This document shows positions 1 through 9,371 of a stretch of DNA of 64,000 nucleotides, one piece after another. How positions within the stretch are numbered: position 1 is the stretch's first letter; every line of letters begins with the position of its first letter. The DNA comes from Clostridia bacterium (GTDB lineage Bacteria; Bacillota_A; Clostridia; TANB77; CAG-508). The notes under the pieces are model-generated. The model ran no database searches and was not told the DNA's origin. It saw only the letters and a list, made by a program, of their open reading frames with translations. The position numbers were made by a program, and so were the translations under genes. Location of the stretch: NCBI GenBank assembly GCA_017475185.1, contig JAFVGB010000023.1:1-64000 (forward strand). Direction: 5' to 3'.

Positions 1-1105
1 TAATGCTAAATCAAATTCTCTGTCTAGTCTTTCTTGTATTATCTCTAAATGTAGTAATCCTAAAAATCCACATCTAAAACCAAATCCTAATGCTGCTGAT
101 GTTTCTTGTTCATATTCTAATGCTGCGTCATTTAGCTTTAATTTTTCCAATGCTATTTTTAAGTTTTCATATTCACTACCATCCATTGGATATAATCCAC
201 AATAAACCATTGGATTTACCTTTTTGTATCCTGGTAGTGGTTCAGCTGCTGGTTTCTCTTTCAATGTAATAGTGTCACCAACTCTGATATCTGATAGTGT
301 TTTGATACTTGCAGCAATATATCCAACTTCTCCTGCTTCCAGTTTTTCTGTTGGAACATAACTTCCTGGTTCGAAATATCCGTACTTCTGTTACTGTAAA
401 TACTTTGTTTGATGCCATTAGTAGAATTTCATCTCCAACTTTTACAGTTCCATCTTTAACTCTTACATAAGCAAGCGCACCTTTGTAGTTATCATAGATT
501 GAATCAAAAATTAAACATTTTAAATCTGCATTTTCATCCCCTGTTGGAGCTGGTATATCTGTAACTATTCTCTCTAAAACTTCCTCAACATTTAAACCAG
601 TTTTTGCTGATATGCATGGTGCATCCTGTGCTGGAATTCCAATTATATCTTCGATTTCATCTTTTATTTCTTGAGGTCTTGCGCTAGGTAAATCGATTTT
701 ATTTAGAACCGGTAATATTTCAAGATTATTGTCTAATGCTAAATACACATTTGCAAGTGTTTGAGCTTCAACACCTTGGCTACTATCCACAACCAAAATA
801 GCACCATCACATGCAGCCAAACTTCTTGATACTTCATAATTAAAGTCAACATGTCCTGGTGTATCTATCAAATTAAATTCATATTCTTTCCCATCTTTAG
901 CTTTATACAACATACGAACTGCTTGAGATTTAATTGTAATTCCTCTTTCACGCTCTATATCCATGTTGTCTAATACTTGACTTTCCATTTCTCTTTTAGA
1001 AAGTACTCCTGTCATTTCTATTAACCTATCTGCCAATGTTGATTTTCCGTGATCTATGTGTGCTATAATGCTAAAATTTCTGATGTATTGCTTTCTATCT
1101 TCCAT
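1..1105 (-). CDS. lepA: Elongation factor 4 (LepA), partial, with apparent +1 frameshift
   Basis: LepA is a ribosome-associated GTPase that acts on stalled or mistranslocated ribosomes. The N-terminus reads as a standard LepA G domain: [10 protein letters not shown]-loop near residue 17, DTPGH switch II, NKIDLP specificity motif. The frame breaks at an in-frame CGG (codon 242, bases 380-382). Skipping one C continues into V-GYFEPG and on to [11 protein letters not shown] at the left window edge, so the C-terminal third lies outside. Unshifted reading adds about 35 unrelated residues and stops at 275. It is divergent from tsaE and well spaced from it. The start at 1105 has a GGAGG site. The family call is secure. 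Whether the shift is real decoding or an assembly error is open. Confidence 0.93.
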
Positions 1106-1169
1106 TTATTTCCTCCTAATTCATATGGCTATATTTTAGCATATCTTTTAGGTTTTAGCAATGTTTTTT

Positions 1170-1223
1170 AAATTGGGGACGGAGAAAATTTTAAAAAAAT
1201 AAAATTTTCTCCGTCCCCAATTT
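1170..1223. repeat. Perfect inverted repeat with GGGGACGGAG core
   Basis: Two perfect 23-base arms (1170-1192 and 1201-1223) flank an 8-base A-rich loop, and the outer part contains GGGGACGG. It sits between divergent lepA and tsaE, so it terminates neither gene. It shares the GGGACGG/CCGTCCC core with other intergenic repeats in the window and looks like a dispersed palindromic (REP-like) element. Confidence 0.8.
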
Positions 1224-1241
1224 AAAATTTGCATTTTCTCC

Positions 1242-1270
1242 TTTACAAACCTACTTATTTAATATAAAAT
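1242..1270 (+). promoter_or_regulatory. Housekeeping-type promoter for tsaE
   Basis: TTTACA at 1242-1247 and TAAAAT at 1265-1270 are separated by 17 bases. They lie about 35 bases upstream of the tsaE start and after the inverted repeat. Inferred from consensus match only. Confidence 0.55.
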
Positions 1271-1304
1271 AAAGTAAGAAATTTATGACAAAAAAGGTGG
1301 AATT

Positions 1305-1763
1305 ATGAACAAATTTGTATCAAAAAGCGAAAACGACACAATTGAATTTGCAAATAATCTAGCTTCACTGTTGAAAAATGGAGATATTATTGTTTTATCA
1401 GGTGATTTAGGTTCTGGAAAAACAAAATTCACACAAGGTATTTTAAAACATTTCGGACTAGAAGATGAGATTTCAAGTCCAACATTTACAATTGTAAACG
1501 AATATCATAAAGATGAAACAAATATCTATCATTTCGATGTGTATAGATTAACTGATAGCGATGAATTCTATGCAATTGGTGGAGATGAGTATTTAAATAA
1601 CGGTATTTGCATTATCGAATGGGGCGAAATTATCGAAGACATTTTGCCTAATGATTATATAAAAATCAATTTTACAAAAGATGTGGAAAATGAGAATTAT
1701 AGAACTCTAGAATTAATAGGAACTGGCGAGAATTCTCAAAATATTTTAAACAAATTAAATTAA
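1305..1763 (+). CDS. tsaE: tRNA threonylcarbamoyladenosine biosynthesis ATPase TsaE
   Basis: TsaE is the P-loop ATPase that works with TsaB and TsaD to attach threonylcarbamoyl to A37 of ANN-decoding tRNAs. The 152-residue protein has family length. Its Walker A GDLGSGKT lies at residues 33-40, followed by SSPTFTIVNEY and a DVYRL segment typical of the family. The start follows AAAGGTGGAATT. It is first in a run with tsaB and rimI, the usual Firmicutes order, but tsaD is not the next gene here. Cytoplasmic, expected to be essential. Confidence 0.95.
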   Translation: MNKFVSKSENDTIEFANNLASLLKNGDIIVLSGDLGSGKTKFTQGILKHFGLEDEISSPTFTIVNEYHKDETNIYHFDVYRLTDSDEFYAIGGDEYLNNGICIIEWGEIIEDILPNDYIKINFTKDVENENYRTLELIGTGENSQNILNKLN

Positions 1764-1784
1764 TTATCTCAAGGAGGAAATAAA

Positions 1785-2480
1785 TTGAAAATATTAGCAA
1801 TAGACACATCTTCTAAAATATGTTCAGTATCAATCTTAGAAGACAATAACGTAATAATTGAAAAACATAATGATGATGAAAAAACACATTCACAAAAATT
1901 AATGCCTTTAATTGATGAATTACTAAAAGAAGCAAATTTAACTTTAGACAATATTGATTTACTAGCATGTTCACAAGGTCCTGGTTCTTTTACAGGAATT
2001 AGAATTGGAATATCTACAGTAAAGGCATTTGCAGATGTTAAAAACATTCCAATAATTGGAGTTACATCACTTGAATCTTTAGCGTATAACATAAATACAG
2101 AAGGATTAATTGCTACTTTAATTGATGCAAAACATGATAATGTATATTTTGCTTTATATGAACTAAAAGATAATAAATATACAACAGTCATAGATCCTAT
2201 TTCTGATACTATTACAAATGTTATTCAATCTTTAAAAAATTATAATGATAAAATAACATTTGTTGGAGATGGTTCTGAAGTTCACAAAGATTTATTATCA
2301 AATGAATTTTCAAATTGTACTTTTGCATCGTCCGAGCAAAATGTTCAAACAAGTATTAGTATTGGAAAATGTGCATATAATAAATATAATTTTTATAACT
2401 ATACAAAAACTTACAGTGTATCTCCAATTTATTTAAAAAAATCACAAGCAGAAATAAATTTAGAAAATTCAAAAAAATAA
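1785..2480 (+). CDS. tsaB: tRNA threonylcarbamoyladenosine biosynthesis protein TsaB
   Basis: TsaB is a non-catalytic ASKHA-fold partner of the TsaD ligase in t6A synthesis. The N-terminus ILAIDTSSK and the SQGPGSFTGIRIG segment near residue 65 are diagnostic. At 231 residues it is full length. A GGAGG site precedes the TTG start, 21 bases after tsaE, so the two are probably co-transcribed. The C-terminal PIYLKKSQAE segment is also typical. TsaD must lie elsewhere in the genome. Confidence 0.95.
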   Translation: MKILAIDTSSKICSVSILEDNNVIIEKHNDDEKTHSQKLMPLIDELLKEANLTLDNIDLLACSQGPGSFTGIRIGISTVKAFADVKNIPIIGVTSLESLAYNINTEGLIATLIDAKHDNVYFALYELKDNKYTTVIDPISDTITNVIQSLKNYNDKITFVGDGSEVHKDLLSNEFSNCTFASSEQNVQTSISIGKCAYNKYNFYNYTKTYSVSPIYLKKSQAEINLENSKK

Positions 2481-2481
2481 G

Positions 2482-2530
2482 AGGTCTGTCCCCTATTTCA
2501 ATTTTTTGAAAAAAGGACCGTCCCTATAAA
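2482..2530. repeat. Intergenic repeat with CTGTCCCC and ACCGTCCC copies
   Basis: The tsaB-rimI gap holds two same-strand copies of a TGTCCC/CGTCCC motif (about 2486 and 2517), separated by a TTTCAATTTTTTGAAA palindrome. It belongs to the same family as the GACGGTC elements elsewhere in the window. No gene is visible here. Confidence 0.6.
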
Positions 2531-2544
2531 AAAGGAAGACAAAA

Positions 2545-2988
2545 ATGAATAATATAAAAATCTCAAAAATGATGTTAGATGATTTTAATCAAATAAAAGA
2601 TATACTTATTTCAGATTTCGATGATTTTTGGAATGTTAATACTTTAGAACAAGAGTTGAACAATGAAAATTCCTATTATCTAGTTGCAAAAATCGAAAAT
2701 GAAATTGTTGGATTTGCTGGAATGAAATCTGTTTTAGATGAGGCAGATATCATGAATATAGTAACAAAAAAAGATAAAAGAAATTCTGGTATAGGCACTG
2801 CATTATTGGAAAATCTTCTTAATACTGCGAAAAAGAAAAAAATAAAAAAGATAACGCTTGAAGTAAATGAAAGCAATAGTTCTGCTATTCATTTATATAA
2901 GAATTTTGGCTTTAAAGAAATTTGTATCAGAGAAAAATATTATAATAAGACTGATAATGCATTAATAATGCAACTTTCTTTAATTTAA
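2545..2988 (+). CDS. rimI: Ribosomal-protein-alanine N-acetyltransferase RimI-like
   Basis: This is a GNAT-fold acetyltransferase of 147 residues. In bacteria RimI acetylates the N-terminal alanine of ribosomal protein S18. The acetyl-CoA loop appears as DKRNSGIGTALLENLL (near residues 75-90), followed by LEVNESNSSAIHLYKNFGF, the usual RimI signature. It sits downstream of tsaB, as in many Firmicutes. The start follows AAAAAGGAAGAC. The family is certain. The S18 substrate is inferred from context. Confidence 0.88.
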   Translation: MNNIKISKMMLDDFNQIKDILISDFDDFWNVNTLEQELNNENSYYLVAKIENEIVGFAGMKSVLDEADIMNIVTKKDKRNSGIGTALLENLLNTAKKKKIKKITLEVNESNSSAIHLYKNFGFKEICIREKYYNKTDNALIMQLSLI

Positions 2989-2992
2989 ATTT

Positions 2993-3058
2993 GGAAGACC
3001 GTCCCCTAAATGTTTCAAATTTGAAACAAAAAAAGACCGTCCCCAAATGTTTCAAAGT
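2993..3058. repeat. Double copy of AGACCGTCCCC-AAATGTTTCAAA repeat
   Basis: Two direct copies of a roughly 25-base unit (AGACCGTCCCC followed by AAATGTTTCAAA) flank TTTCAAATTTGAAAC, an internal palindrome. It lies between rimI and the Lon-like gene. The same unit recurs at 18071-18103 and 48025-48102, so it is a dispersed element and not a local duplication. Confidence 0.75.
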
Positions 3059-3081
3059 TTATTATTTATAAGGAGGAACAA

Positions 3082-5475
3082 ATGAAAAAACGTAATGAAT
3101 TATCATACAAAGAATTAAAAATGATATGTAACCCAGACTTGTTTGATTTTGAAACAACTGCTGATTTGGCACCTATGGTTTCTGGCATTGGACAAGATAG
3201 AGGAATTAAGGCATTAGAATTTGGTGTTAATGTAGATATTAAAGGATATAACCTTTATTTAGAAGGTCCTACTGGTGTTGGAAAGACTAGTTATGCCAAA
3301 AACTATTTAAAAAAGGTTTCTAAAAAGAAGAAAACTCCTTGTGACTGGTGTTATGTTTATAACTTTGAGGATCCTAATGAACCTGTTGCAATTTCACTAG
3401 CAGCAGGTCAAGGTAAAGAATTTAGAGATACAATGGATTCTTTCATTAAAGATATTCAAATAGATATAAAGAATACTTTTAATAATGAAGACTTTGAAAA
3501 AGAAAAAGCTCTTATTAAAGGTGAATATGAAGAAAAAAGAAATATTTTAATGGCTAAATTAAATGAAAGTTCTGAAAAATATGGTTTTCAAGTAAAATCA
3601 GCTCAAAACGGTATTTATATGATGCCTATTTTAGATGGAAAAACTATTGAGCAAGAAGATTTTGAAAAACTTGATAGCAGCATAAAACAACAATATGAAG
3701 AAAAATCTGTTATAGTTCAAGAACAAATTATTCAAGCTATTGGTGAAATTAAAGAAATAGAAAAACAAACTGCTAAAAAACTTGAAGAATGGCAATCAAA
3801 TATTGCTTTATTAACAGTTAATCAACATATTAATTATATAAAATCTAAATTTAAAAGAAATAAAAAAATCACTGTATTTTTAGATAGTATTAAAAAAGAT
3901 ATTCTAAAAAATATTGACTATTTCTTAGTAGAACAACCACAAGAACAAGCTGGACCTCAAATGCCTGGTCCAAGACCTGAAATGCCTAAACCATGGCTAA
4001 ATTATAGAGTTAATTTATTCGTTGATAATAGTGAACAAGAAGGTGCTCCTGTTATAATGGAATCTGATTATTCTTATCACAACATTTTTGGAAAACTAGA
4101 ATACGAAAATTATTATGGTTCTCTAAAAACTGATTATACAATGTTAAAACCTGGATTACTTCATAAAGCTAATGGTGGTTATATCATGTTCCAAGCAAAA
4201 GATTTAATTGCAAATGGAATTTGTTATGAAGCTTTGAAAAAGGCTTTACGTATGGAAGAACTATTAATTGAAAATACTGCTGATCAACGTACAAGTATGG
4301 TTATGATCTCATTAAAACCAGAACCTATTCCTCTAGACTTGAAAGTAATTTTACTTGGTAGTGAACAAATCTATCAAACTTTACTTGCTTTAGATGAAGA
4401 CTTTAGAAAATTATTCAAAATTAAAGTTGAATTTGAAGATACATCTGATAACAATTTAGAAAATATGAATAAAATAGCTAGTTTCATTCACGGATTCTGT
4501 GAACAAGAAGATTTACTACCTCTTGACAGAACAGCAGTTGCAAAAGTTATGCAGTTCTCTTCAAGATTAGCTGATGACCAAGAAAAGCTTTCTACAAGAT
4601 TTAATGATTTATCTCAAATTATTGGTGAAGCAGCAACTTGGGCTAAAATGGATAAAGCTAAAGTTGTTAGTGGTGAATATATTGATAAAGCTTTGAAAGA
4701 ACGTGTTGAAAGAATTAAAAAATATGATTCTCGTTATTTAGAAATGATAAAAGATAATACACTTTTAATTAATACTTCAGGATCTAAAGTTGGACAAATT
4801 AATGGTTTAACTATTATGAGTATTGGTGATTATGCTTTTGGTAAACCTGCTAAGATTACAGCTAACACTTATACTGGAAAATCTGGAATTATAAACATTG
4901 AACGTGAAGTTGATCTATCTGGTTCTTCTCACTCTAAAGGTGTGTATATCTTAAGTGGATATTTAGGTGAAATGTTTGCACAAGATATTCCTCTTTCATT
5001 AACAGCTAGTATTTGTTTTGAACAATTATATAACGGTGTTGATGGTGATAGTGCTTCAAGTACTGAACTTTACGCTATACTATCAAGCTTATCTGGTGTT
5101 CCGATTAATCAATCTTTAGCTGTTACTGGTTCTGTAAATCAAAAAGGCGAAATCCAACCTATTGGTGGTGTTAATGAAAAGATTGAAGGATTCTTCCAAA
5201 TTTGTCAAACACGTGGATTAGACGGATCACATGGTGTTATTATTCCTATTCAAAATGTTAAGAATTTGAATTTGGCTGATAATGTTTTAGAGGCTGTTAA
5301 GGCTAAGAAGTTTCATATTTATGCTATTTCAAGTATTGATGAAGGAATTGAATTGTTAACTGGAGTTCCTGCTGGTAAGAAAGATAGTAATGGTAGATTC
5401 CCTGCTGGTTCAGTTAATTATTTGGCTTATGAGAAACTTAAGAAATATGCAGAAATTAGTAAAAATCATAAATAG
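3082..5475 (+). CDS. Lon-like ATP-dependent protease (LonB/YcbZ type)
   Basis: This 797-residue protein combines an AAA ATPase and a Lon serine protease but lacks the N-terminal substrate domain of classical Lon. It has Walker A LEGPTGVGKTS near residue 60, a charged helical insertion around residues 140-260, and a C-terminal S16 peptidase domain. Catalytic Ser657 lies in GDSASS and Lys700 in NEKIEG, so the dyad is intact. It resembles the AAA_32/Lon-C proteins called LonB or YcbZ. A GGAGG site precedes the ATG. It is followed by a bidirectional terminator. Its targets are unknown. Confidence 0.88.
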   Translation: MKKRNELSYKELKMICNPDLFDFETTADLAPMVSGIGQDRGIKALEFGVNVDIKGYNLYLEGPTGVGKTSYAKNYLKKVSKKKKTPCDWCYVYNFEDPNEPVAISLAAGQGKEFRDTMDSFIKDIQIDIKNTFNNEDFEKEKALIKGEYEEKRNILMAKLNESSEKYGFQVKSAQNGIYMMPILDGKTIEQEDFEKLDSSIKQQYEEKSVIVQEQIIQAIGEIKEIEKQTAKKLEEWQSNIALLTVNQHINYIKSKFKRNKKITVFLDSIKKDILKNIDYFLVEQPQEQAGPQMPGPRPEMPKPWLNYRVNLFVDNSEQEGAPVIMESDYSYHNIFGKLEYENYYGSLKTDYTMLKPGLLHKANGGYIMFQAKDLIANGICYEALKKALRMEELLIENTADQRTSMVMISLKPEPIPLDLKVILLGSEQIYQTLLALDEDFRKLFKIKVEFEDTSDNNLENMNKIASFIHGFCEQEDLLPLDRTAVAKVMQFSSRLADDQEKLSTRFNDLSQIIGEAATWAKMDKAKVVSGEYIDKALKERVERIKKYDSRYLEMIKDNTLLINTSGSKVGQINGLTIMSIGDYAFGKPAKITANTYTGKSGIINIEREVDLSGSSHSKGVYILSGYLGEMFAQDIPLSLTASICFEQLYNGVDGDSASSTELYAILSSLSGVPINQSLAVTGSVNQKGEIQPIGGVNEKIEGFFQICQTRGLDGSHGVIIPIQNVKNLNLADNVLEAVKAKKFHIYAISSIDEGIELLTGVPAGKKDSNGRFPAGSVNYLAYEKLKKYAEISKNHK

Positions 5476-5484
5476 AAAAAAAAT

Positions 5485-5508
5485 AAAAACCTTTTATATA
5501 AGGTTTTT
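5485..5508. terminator. Bidirectional terminator between lon-like gene and rplS
   Basis: A 9-bp stem (AAAAACCTT with AAGGTTTTT) around a 6-base loop, with A-tract before and T-tract after. It lies between convergent genes, so it can serve both strands. Confidence 0.8.
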
Positions 5509-5523
5509 ATTTTTTATTTTTAA

Positions 5524-6108
5524 TTATTCAGCGTCTGTTGTTTCTTCAGCTTTTTCTTCTTTAACTTCTTCAGCTACTGGAGCTTCTGCTTCAACTGCTG
5601 GAGCAGCTTCTTCTGTTGCTGGAGCTTCTGCTACTGGAACAGCAACTTCTTCTACTGGAGTTTCAACTGTTTCTACAGCTGCTACTTCTTCGTTTGCAAC
5701 TTCTTCAGCTACTGGAGCTTCTACTATATCTTCTTTAATAGTAATTTCTTTATCTTCAATTCTTGCACCGATAGCTTCTTTAGTTTTAGCAGATTTACCT
5801 AATCTATCTCTTAAGTAATATAATTTAGCTCTTCTTGCTTTACCTACTCTAACTAATTCAACTTTTTCTACCATTGGTGAGTGAACTAAGAATGTTTTTT
5901 CAACACCAACACCATAAGCTACTCTTCTTACTGTAAATGTTGCGTTAACTCCTCCACCTTGTTTTTTAATAATTATTCCTTCGAATACTTGGATTCTTTC
6001 TCTATTTCCTTCCTTAATTCTTTGGTGAACTTTAACAGTATCTCCAACTTTTAAGGCAGGAATTTTATTTTTCATTTGCTCGTGTTCAATAGATTTTATG
6101 ATATCCAT
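5524..6108 (-). CDS. rplS: 50S ribosomal protein L19 with long acidic tail
   Basis: L19 lies at the 30S-50S interface. Residues 1 to about 115 match the family ([55 protein letters not shown]). Residues from about 125 to 194 are an extra low-complexity tail of Ala, Val and Glu repeats ([16 protein letters not shown]). Typical L19 is about 115 residues. It is the last gene of the conserved rpsP-khpA-rimM-trmD-rplS operon, about 100 bases after trmD. A GGAGGAG site precedes the start. The tail is in frame and ends at an ordinary stop, so it does not look like read-through. Confidence 0.95.
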   Translation of the reverse strand: MDIIKSIEHEQMKNKIPALKVGDTVKVHQRIKEGNRERIQVFEGIIIKKQGGGVNATFTVRRVAYGVGVEKTFLVHSPMVEKVELVRVGKARRAKLYYLRDRLGKSAKTKEAIGARIEDKEITIKEDIVEAPVAEEVANEEVAAVETVETPVEEVAVPVAEAPATEEAAPAVEAEAPVAEEVKEEKAEETTDAE

Positions 6109-6109
6109 C

Positions 6110-6213
6110 GATATTCTCCTCCTTATTTTTTTTATATTTTTTTGTAGGACTTTTTTGTTTCTTAAGGGTATCCTTCTCCCTCGATTTTTTTGAGCTTGTT
6201 TTATTTAAAATAC
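6110..6213 (-). promoter_or_regulatory. Possible L19 leader region
   Basis: The trmD-rplS gap is long for this operon. In the transcript it contains small hairpins (CTC-A-rich-GAG, then GGGAGAAGGATACCC) before the rplS ribosome site. Firmicutes often carry an autoregulatory L19 leader here. I cannot match the Rfam structure by eye, so this is a positional suggestion only. Confidence 0.25.
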
Positions 6214-6885
6214 CTAACTTAATAATTCAGGTCTTTTTTTCTTCGTAATTTCTAAAGCTTTTTCCTCTCTCCATTTGCGGATATTTTCATGATGTCCTGA
6301 TAATAGAACCTCTGGAACCTTAACTCCATTAAATACCTCTGGTCTTGTATATTGAGGATATTCCAATAAATTATTTGAGAAAGATTCTTCTGAAGTTGAA
6401 TCTTCGCTAATAACTCCTTCAACATATCTACTTACAGAATCTATAAGTACCATTGCTGGTATCTCTCCTCCTGTTAATACATAGTCTCCAATTGAAATTT
6501 CTTCATCAACAATTTCATCTAATACTCTTTGGTCAATTCCTTCATAATGTCCGCATAAAAGAATTAAATGCTTTTCTTTACTTAATTCAACAACCTTTTT
6601 TTGATTTAATACTTTTCCTTGTGGAGACATATATATTACCTTTGCCCCTTCTGTTTTAACAGATTGGAAGCTATCGAATACAACATCTGGTCTTATAACC
6701 ATTCCAGCTCCTCCACCGTATGGAGTGTCATCAACATTTTTGTGTTTATCTTTTGAAAAATCTCTAATGTTTACTAAATTGATATTTATTAAATCTTTTT
6801 CAATTGCTCTTCCAATAATGCTTTGTTTTAAAACATCAAACATTTCTGGAAAAAGTGTTAAAACATCAAATTTCATTTTTGGCAT
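6214..6885 (-). CDS. trmD: tRNA (guanine-N1)-methyltransferase TrmD
   Basis: TrmD methylates G37 of tRNAs reading CNN and CGG codons, using SAM bound in a trefoil knot. The 223-residue protein carries [11 protein letters not shown] at the N-terminus, [11 protein letters not shown], the knot segment [13 protein letters not shown] and [14 protein letters not shown]. All are family hallmarks. It lies 7 bases from rimM in the ribosome-maturation operon. Because TrmD suppresses +1 frameshifting through m1G37, its presence matters for interpreting the CGG sites in this window. Confidence 0.97.
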   Translation of the reverse strand: MPKMKFDVLTLFPEMFDVLKQSIIGRAIEKDLININLVNIRDFSKDKHKNVDDTPYGGGAGMVIRPDVVFDSFQSVKTEGAKVIYMSPQGKVLNQKKVVELSKEKHLILLCGHYEGIDQRVLDEIVDEEISIGDYVLTGGEIPAMVLIDSVSRYVEGVISEDSTSEESFSNNLLEYPQYTRPEVFNGVKVPEVLLSGHHENIRKWREEKALEITKKKRPELLS

Positions 6886-6892
6886 TCCTTTC

Positions 6893-7399
6893 TTATATTA
6901 AACCTTCTAATAAATGAACTGTAACTACTTGTTTTTCAATGTCAACATTTAAAATAACTTCTTTAATGCCTGGTAATAATATTTGTTTACCTAATTCATC
7001 TTTTACAACATAAATATCATTACTTCCTGTGTTATAGATGTCATCTACTTTTCCAAGAGATTTACCATCATCTGTTATAACTTCAGAACCTATAATATCA
7101 GCTATAAAATACTTTCCTTTTGGAAGTTTACGTGCATCTTTTCTGTGTATTTTTATGTAGCATCCTTTAAGTTTTTCTGCAGAATTCATATCTTCAACAT
7201 TTTTTAACTTAAGAATTACCAAATGTTTTTGATATCTTACATTTTCAATTTCCATTTCTACTAGTTGTTTGTTCTTAACAACTAATATTGATTTCAATCT
7301 TTCAAATTGTTCTATATCATCTGTAAAAGGATTTACTTTAACTTCACCCTTAATTCCAAATGTATTAACAATTTGACCAATTTCAAAATATTCTTGCAT
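6893..7399 (-). CDS. rimM: 16S rRNA processing protein RimM
   Basis: RimM binds S19 and the 16S head during 30S assembly. This 168-residue protein shows the N-terminal [16 protein letters not shown] motif and a C-terminal PRC-barrel segment ending in [13 protein letters not shown]. It sits between khpA and trmD with short gaps, as in most Firmicutes. Ribosome site AAGAGGTAG precedes the ATG. Confidence 0.95.
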   Translation of the reverse strand: MQEYFEIGQIVNTFGIKGEVKVNPFTDDIEQFERLKSILVVKNKQLVEMEIENVRYQKHLVILKLKNVEDMNSAEKLKGCYIKIHRKDARKLPKGKYFIADIIGSEVITDDGKSLGKVDDIYNTGSNDIYVVKDELGKQILLPGIKEVILNVDIEKQVVTVHLLEGLI

Positions 7400-7409
7400 T
7401 TTCTACCTC

Positions 7410-7646
7410 TTATTCTTCTACAAATTCAACATTTACTTTTTTGCCTTCTTTTCCAGCAACTGATTTCATAACAGTTCTAATTGATTTTGCTACTCTTCCT
7501 TGTTTTCCAATAATTTTTCCCATATCGCTTGAAGCTACTTTAACTTTGAAATCTACTGATTTTTCGTTATTAGCAATTTCTTCAATTGATACTTCTTCTT
7601 TATTATCAACTAGGCTAGTAATAATTAATTCTAATACATCTTTCAT
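7410..7646 (-). CDS. khpA: KH-domain RNA-binding protein KhpA
   Basis: A 78-residue single KH domain with the GKIIGKQGR (GxxG) RNA-binding loop near residue 45. KhpA (YlqC) partners KhpB in RNA binding and in control of cell division and elongation in Firmicutes. It lies between rpsP and rimM, its usual place. A GGAGG site precedes the ATG. Confidence 0.94.
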   Translation of the reverse strand: MKDVLELIITSLVDNKEEVSIEEIANNEKSVDFKVKVASSDMGKIIGKQGRVAKSIRTVMKSVAGKEGKKVNVEFVEE

Positions 7647-7674
7647 AATTATACCTCCAATTTTCGTGGTTCAA

Positions 7675-7911
7675 TTATTTAGCAGCTTTTTCGATTAAAG
7701 CTTTAACTGTATCAGTTGGTTTTGCACCATTTTTAATCCATTGAGCAACTTTTTCGTTATCTAAAACGATTGTAGCTGGATTTGTCATTGGATCATAAGT
7801 ACCAATTTTTTCAACGATTTTACCATCTCTTGGACTTCTAGAGTCAGCAACTACTATATGATAAAATGGAGCTTTTTTAGCACCTTGTCTTTGTAATCTG
7901 ATTTTTACCAT
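7675..7911 (-). CDS. rpsP: 30S ribosomal protein S16
   Basis: S16 is a small primary-to-secondary 30S assembly protein. Residues [20 protein letters not shown] begin the canonical family sequence, and the length is 78 residues. I chose the ATG at 7911 because it follows GGAGGTGAAAACA. An upstream in-frame start would overlap that site. It heads the ribosome-maturation half of the operon downstream of ffh. Confidence 0.96.
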   Translation of the reverse strand: MVKIRLQRQGAKKAPFYHIVVADSRSPRDGKIVEKIGTYDPMTNPATIVLDNEKVAQWIKNGAKPTDTVKALIEKAAK

Positions 7912-7974
7912 TGTTTTCACCTCCTGCAAATTTGCGATAATTTATATTAAAAATTAATAACTATTTTATTGGAA

Positions 7975-9327
7975 CTACATTTTGTCTAATCCTTCAGGCA
8001 TAAATCCTTTCATGCTTTTCATCATATTCTTCATGCCTTTTTCAGTTTTCATCTTTTTCATCATTGTCTGAGTCATTTCAAAAGACTTCATAAACTGATT
8101 GATTTGTTGTACTGTTGTTCCACTTCCATTTGCTATACGTATTCTTCTGCTTCCATTTAATATTTTAGGATTACGTCTTTCTTTATCTGTCATTGAAGAT
8201 ATTATAGCTTCTATTCTTACAAATTCTTTATCATCAACTTTTAAATCTTTAATTTTACTCATTCCTGGTATCATTTTTAATATTGATGAGAAAGAACCCA
8301 TTTTCTTAATTTGCTTTAACTGTGCTAAATAATCATTTAAATCAAATTCACCTTTACGTAGTTGTTTTTCTAATTTTTCTGCTTCTTCTATATCAAATGA
8401 TTCTTCAGCTTTTTCTATTATTGAAAGAACATCACCCATTCCTAAAATTCTTGATGCCATTCTATCTGGATGGAATTCTTCAATATCACTTAATTTCTCA
8501 CCTGTTGCAGCAAATTTGATTGGTCTTCCTGTAACTTTCTTTACTGATAATGCGGCACCACCACGTGTGTCACCATCTAATTTTGTAAGTACAACACCAT
8601 CAATTCCAACATTTTCGTTGAAAGTTGTTGCAACATTTACAGCATCTTGACCTGTCATTGAATCTACTACTAATAGGATTTCATGTGGTTTTGCACTAGC
8701 TTTTAAGTTTTTCAATTCTTGCATTAATTCTTCATCTATATGAAGACGTCCTGCAGTATCTAGAATTATTACGTCATTTAATTTACTAATTGCTGTGTTG
8801 TAAGCTTCTTTAGCAATTCTAACAACATCCTTTGTATTTTCATTACTATATACAGGAATGTTTAATTGGCTTCCAACAACTTGTAATTGTTTTATAGCAG
8901 CAGGTCTGTAAACATCACATGCAACTAATAATGGCTTTTTACCTTGTTTTCTAAATAGGTTTGCCAATTTACCAGCTGTTGTTGTTTTACCAGAACCTTG
9001 AAGACCTACTAACATTATTACTGTTGGTGGATTTGGTGTAAAATTAACCTTACTATCTGTTCCACCAAGTAATTCTACTAATTCGTCTTTAACTATTTTT
9101 ATTACTTGTTGTCCAGGTGTTAATGATTTTAAAACATCTTGACCTAAAGCTTTTTCTTGTATTGTTGCTGTAAATTCTTTTACAATTTTATAGTTAACAT
9201 CAGCCTCAAGTAATGCAAGTTTAACTTCTCTTAACATTTCTTTTAAGTCTGATTCTGTAATTCTTGATTTTCCTTTTAATTTTCTTGTAAAATCTTGTAG
9301 TTTTGAAGATAATCCCTCAAATGCCAT
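7975..9327 (-). CDS. ffh: Signal recognition particle protein Ffh
   Basis: Ffh binds 4.5S/6S SRP RNA and signal sequences and docks to FtsY by mutual GTPase activation. The 450-residue protein has the N domain, a P-loop GLQGSGKTTT near residue 107, DTAGRLH near 190, TKLDGDTRGG near 248, and a methionine-rich M domain (MMKKMKTEKGMKNMMKSMKG). It follows ylxM, its usual regulator. AAAGGAGGAATCC precedes the ATG. Confidence 0.97.
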   Translation of the reverse strand: MAFEGLSSKLQDFTRKLKGKSRITESDLKEMLREVKLALLEADVNYKIVKEFTATIQEKALGQDVLKSLTPGQQVIKIVKDELVELLGGTDSKVNFTPNPPTVIMLVGLQGSGKTTTAGKLANLFRKQGKKPLLVACDVYRPAAIKQLQVVGSQLNIPVYSNENTKDVVRIAKEAYNTAISKLNDVIILDTAGRLHIDEELMQELKNLKASAKPHEILLVVDSMTGQDAVNVATTFNENVGIDGVVLTKLDGDTRGGAALSVKKVTGRPIKFAATGEKLSDIEEFHPDRMASRILGMGDVLSIIEKAEESFDIEEAEKLEKQLRKGEFDLNDYLAQLKQIKKMGSFSSILKMIPGMSKIKDLKVDDKEFVRIEAIISSMTDKERRNPKILNGSRRIRIANGSGTTVQQINQFMKSFEMTQTMMKKMKTEKGMKNMMKSMKGFMPEGLDKM

Positions 9328-9340
9328 TTGGATTCCTCCT

Positions 9341-9371
9341 TTTTAAATTTGGGACGGTCCCCGATTTAAAA
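9341..9371. repeat. GGGACGGTCCCC palindromic repeat
   Basis: TTTTAAAT and ATTTAAAA arms flank a GGGACGGTCCCC core. The element spans the ylxM stop codon and the gap before ffh. It shares its core with other repeats in the window and has no T-tract suited to termination within the operon. Confidence 0.65.

Noticed and set aside
709..711. Other CGG triplets on coding strands as further frameshift sites
   Set aside because: This and dozens of others span codon boundaries (CCG G.., AAC GGT, TTC GGA, GCG G..), and the surrounding proteins read without breaks.
1170..1223. Inverted repeat as terminator of lepA or tsaE
   Set aside because: It lies between divergent gene starts, so no transcript ends there. 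Better explained as a dispersed repeat.
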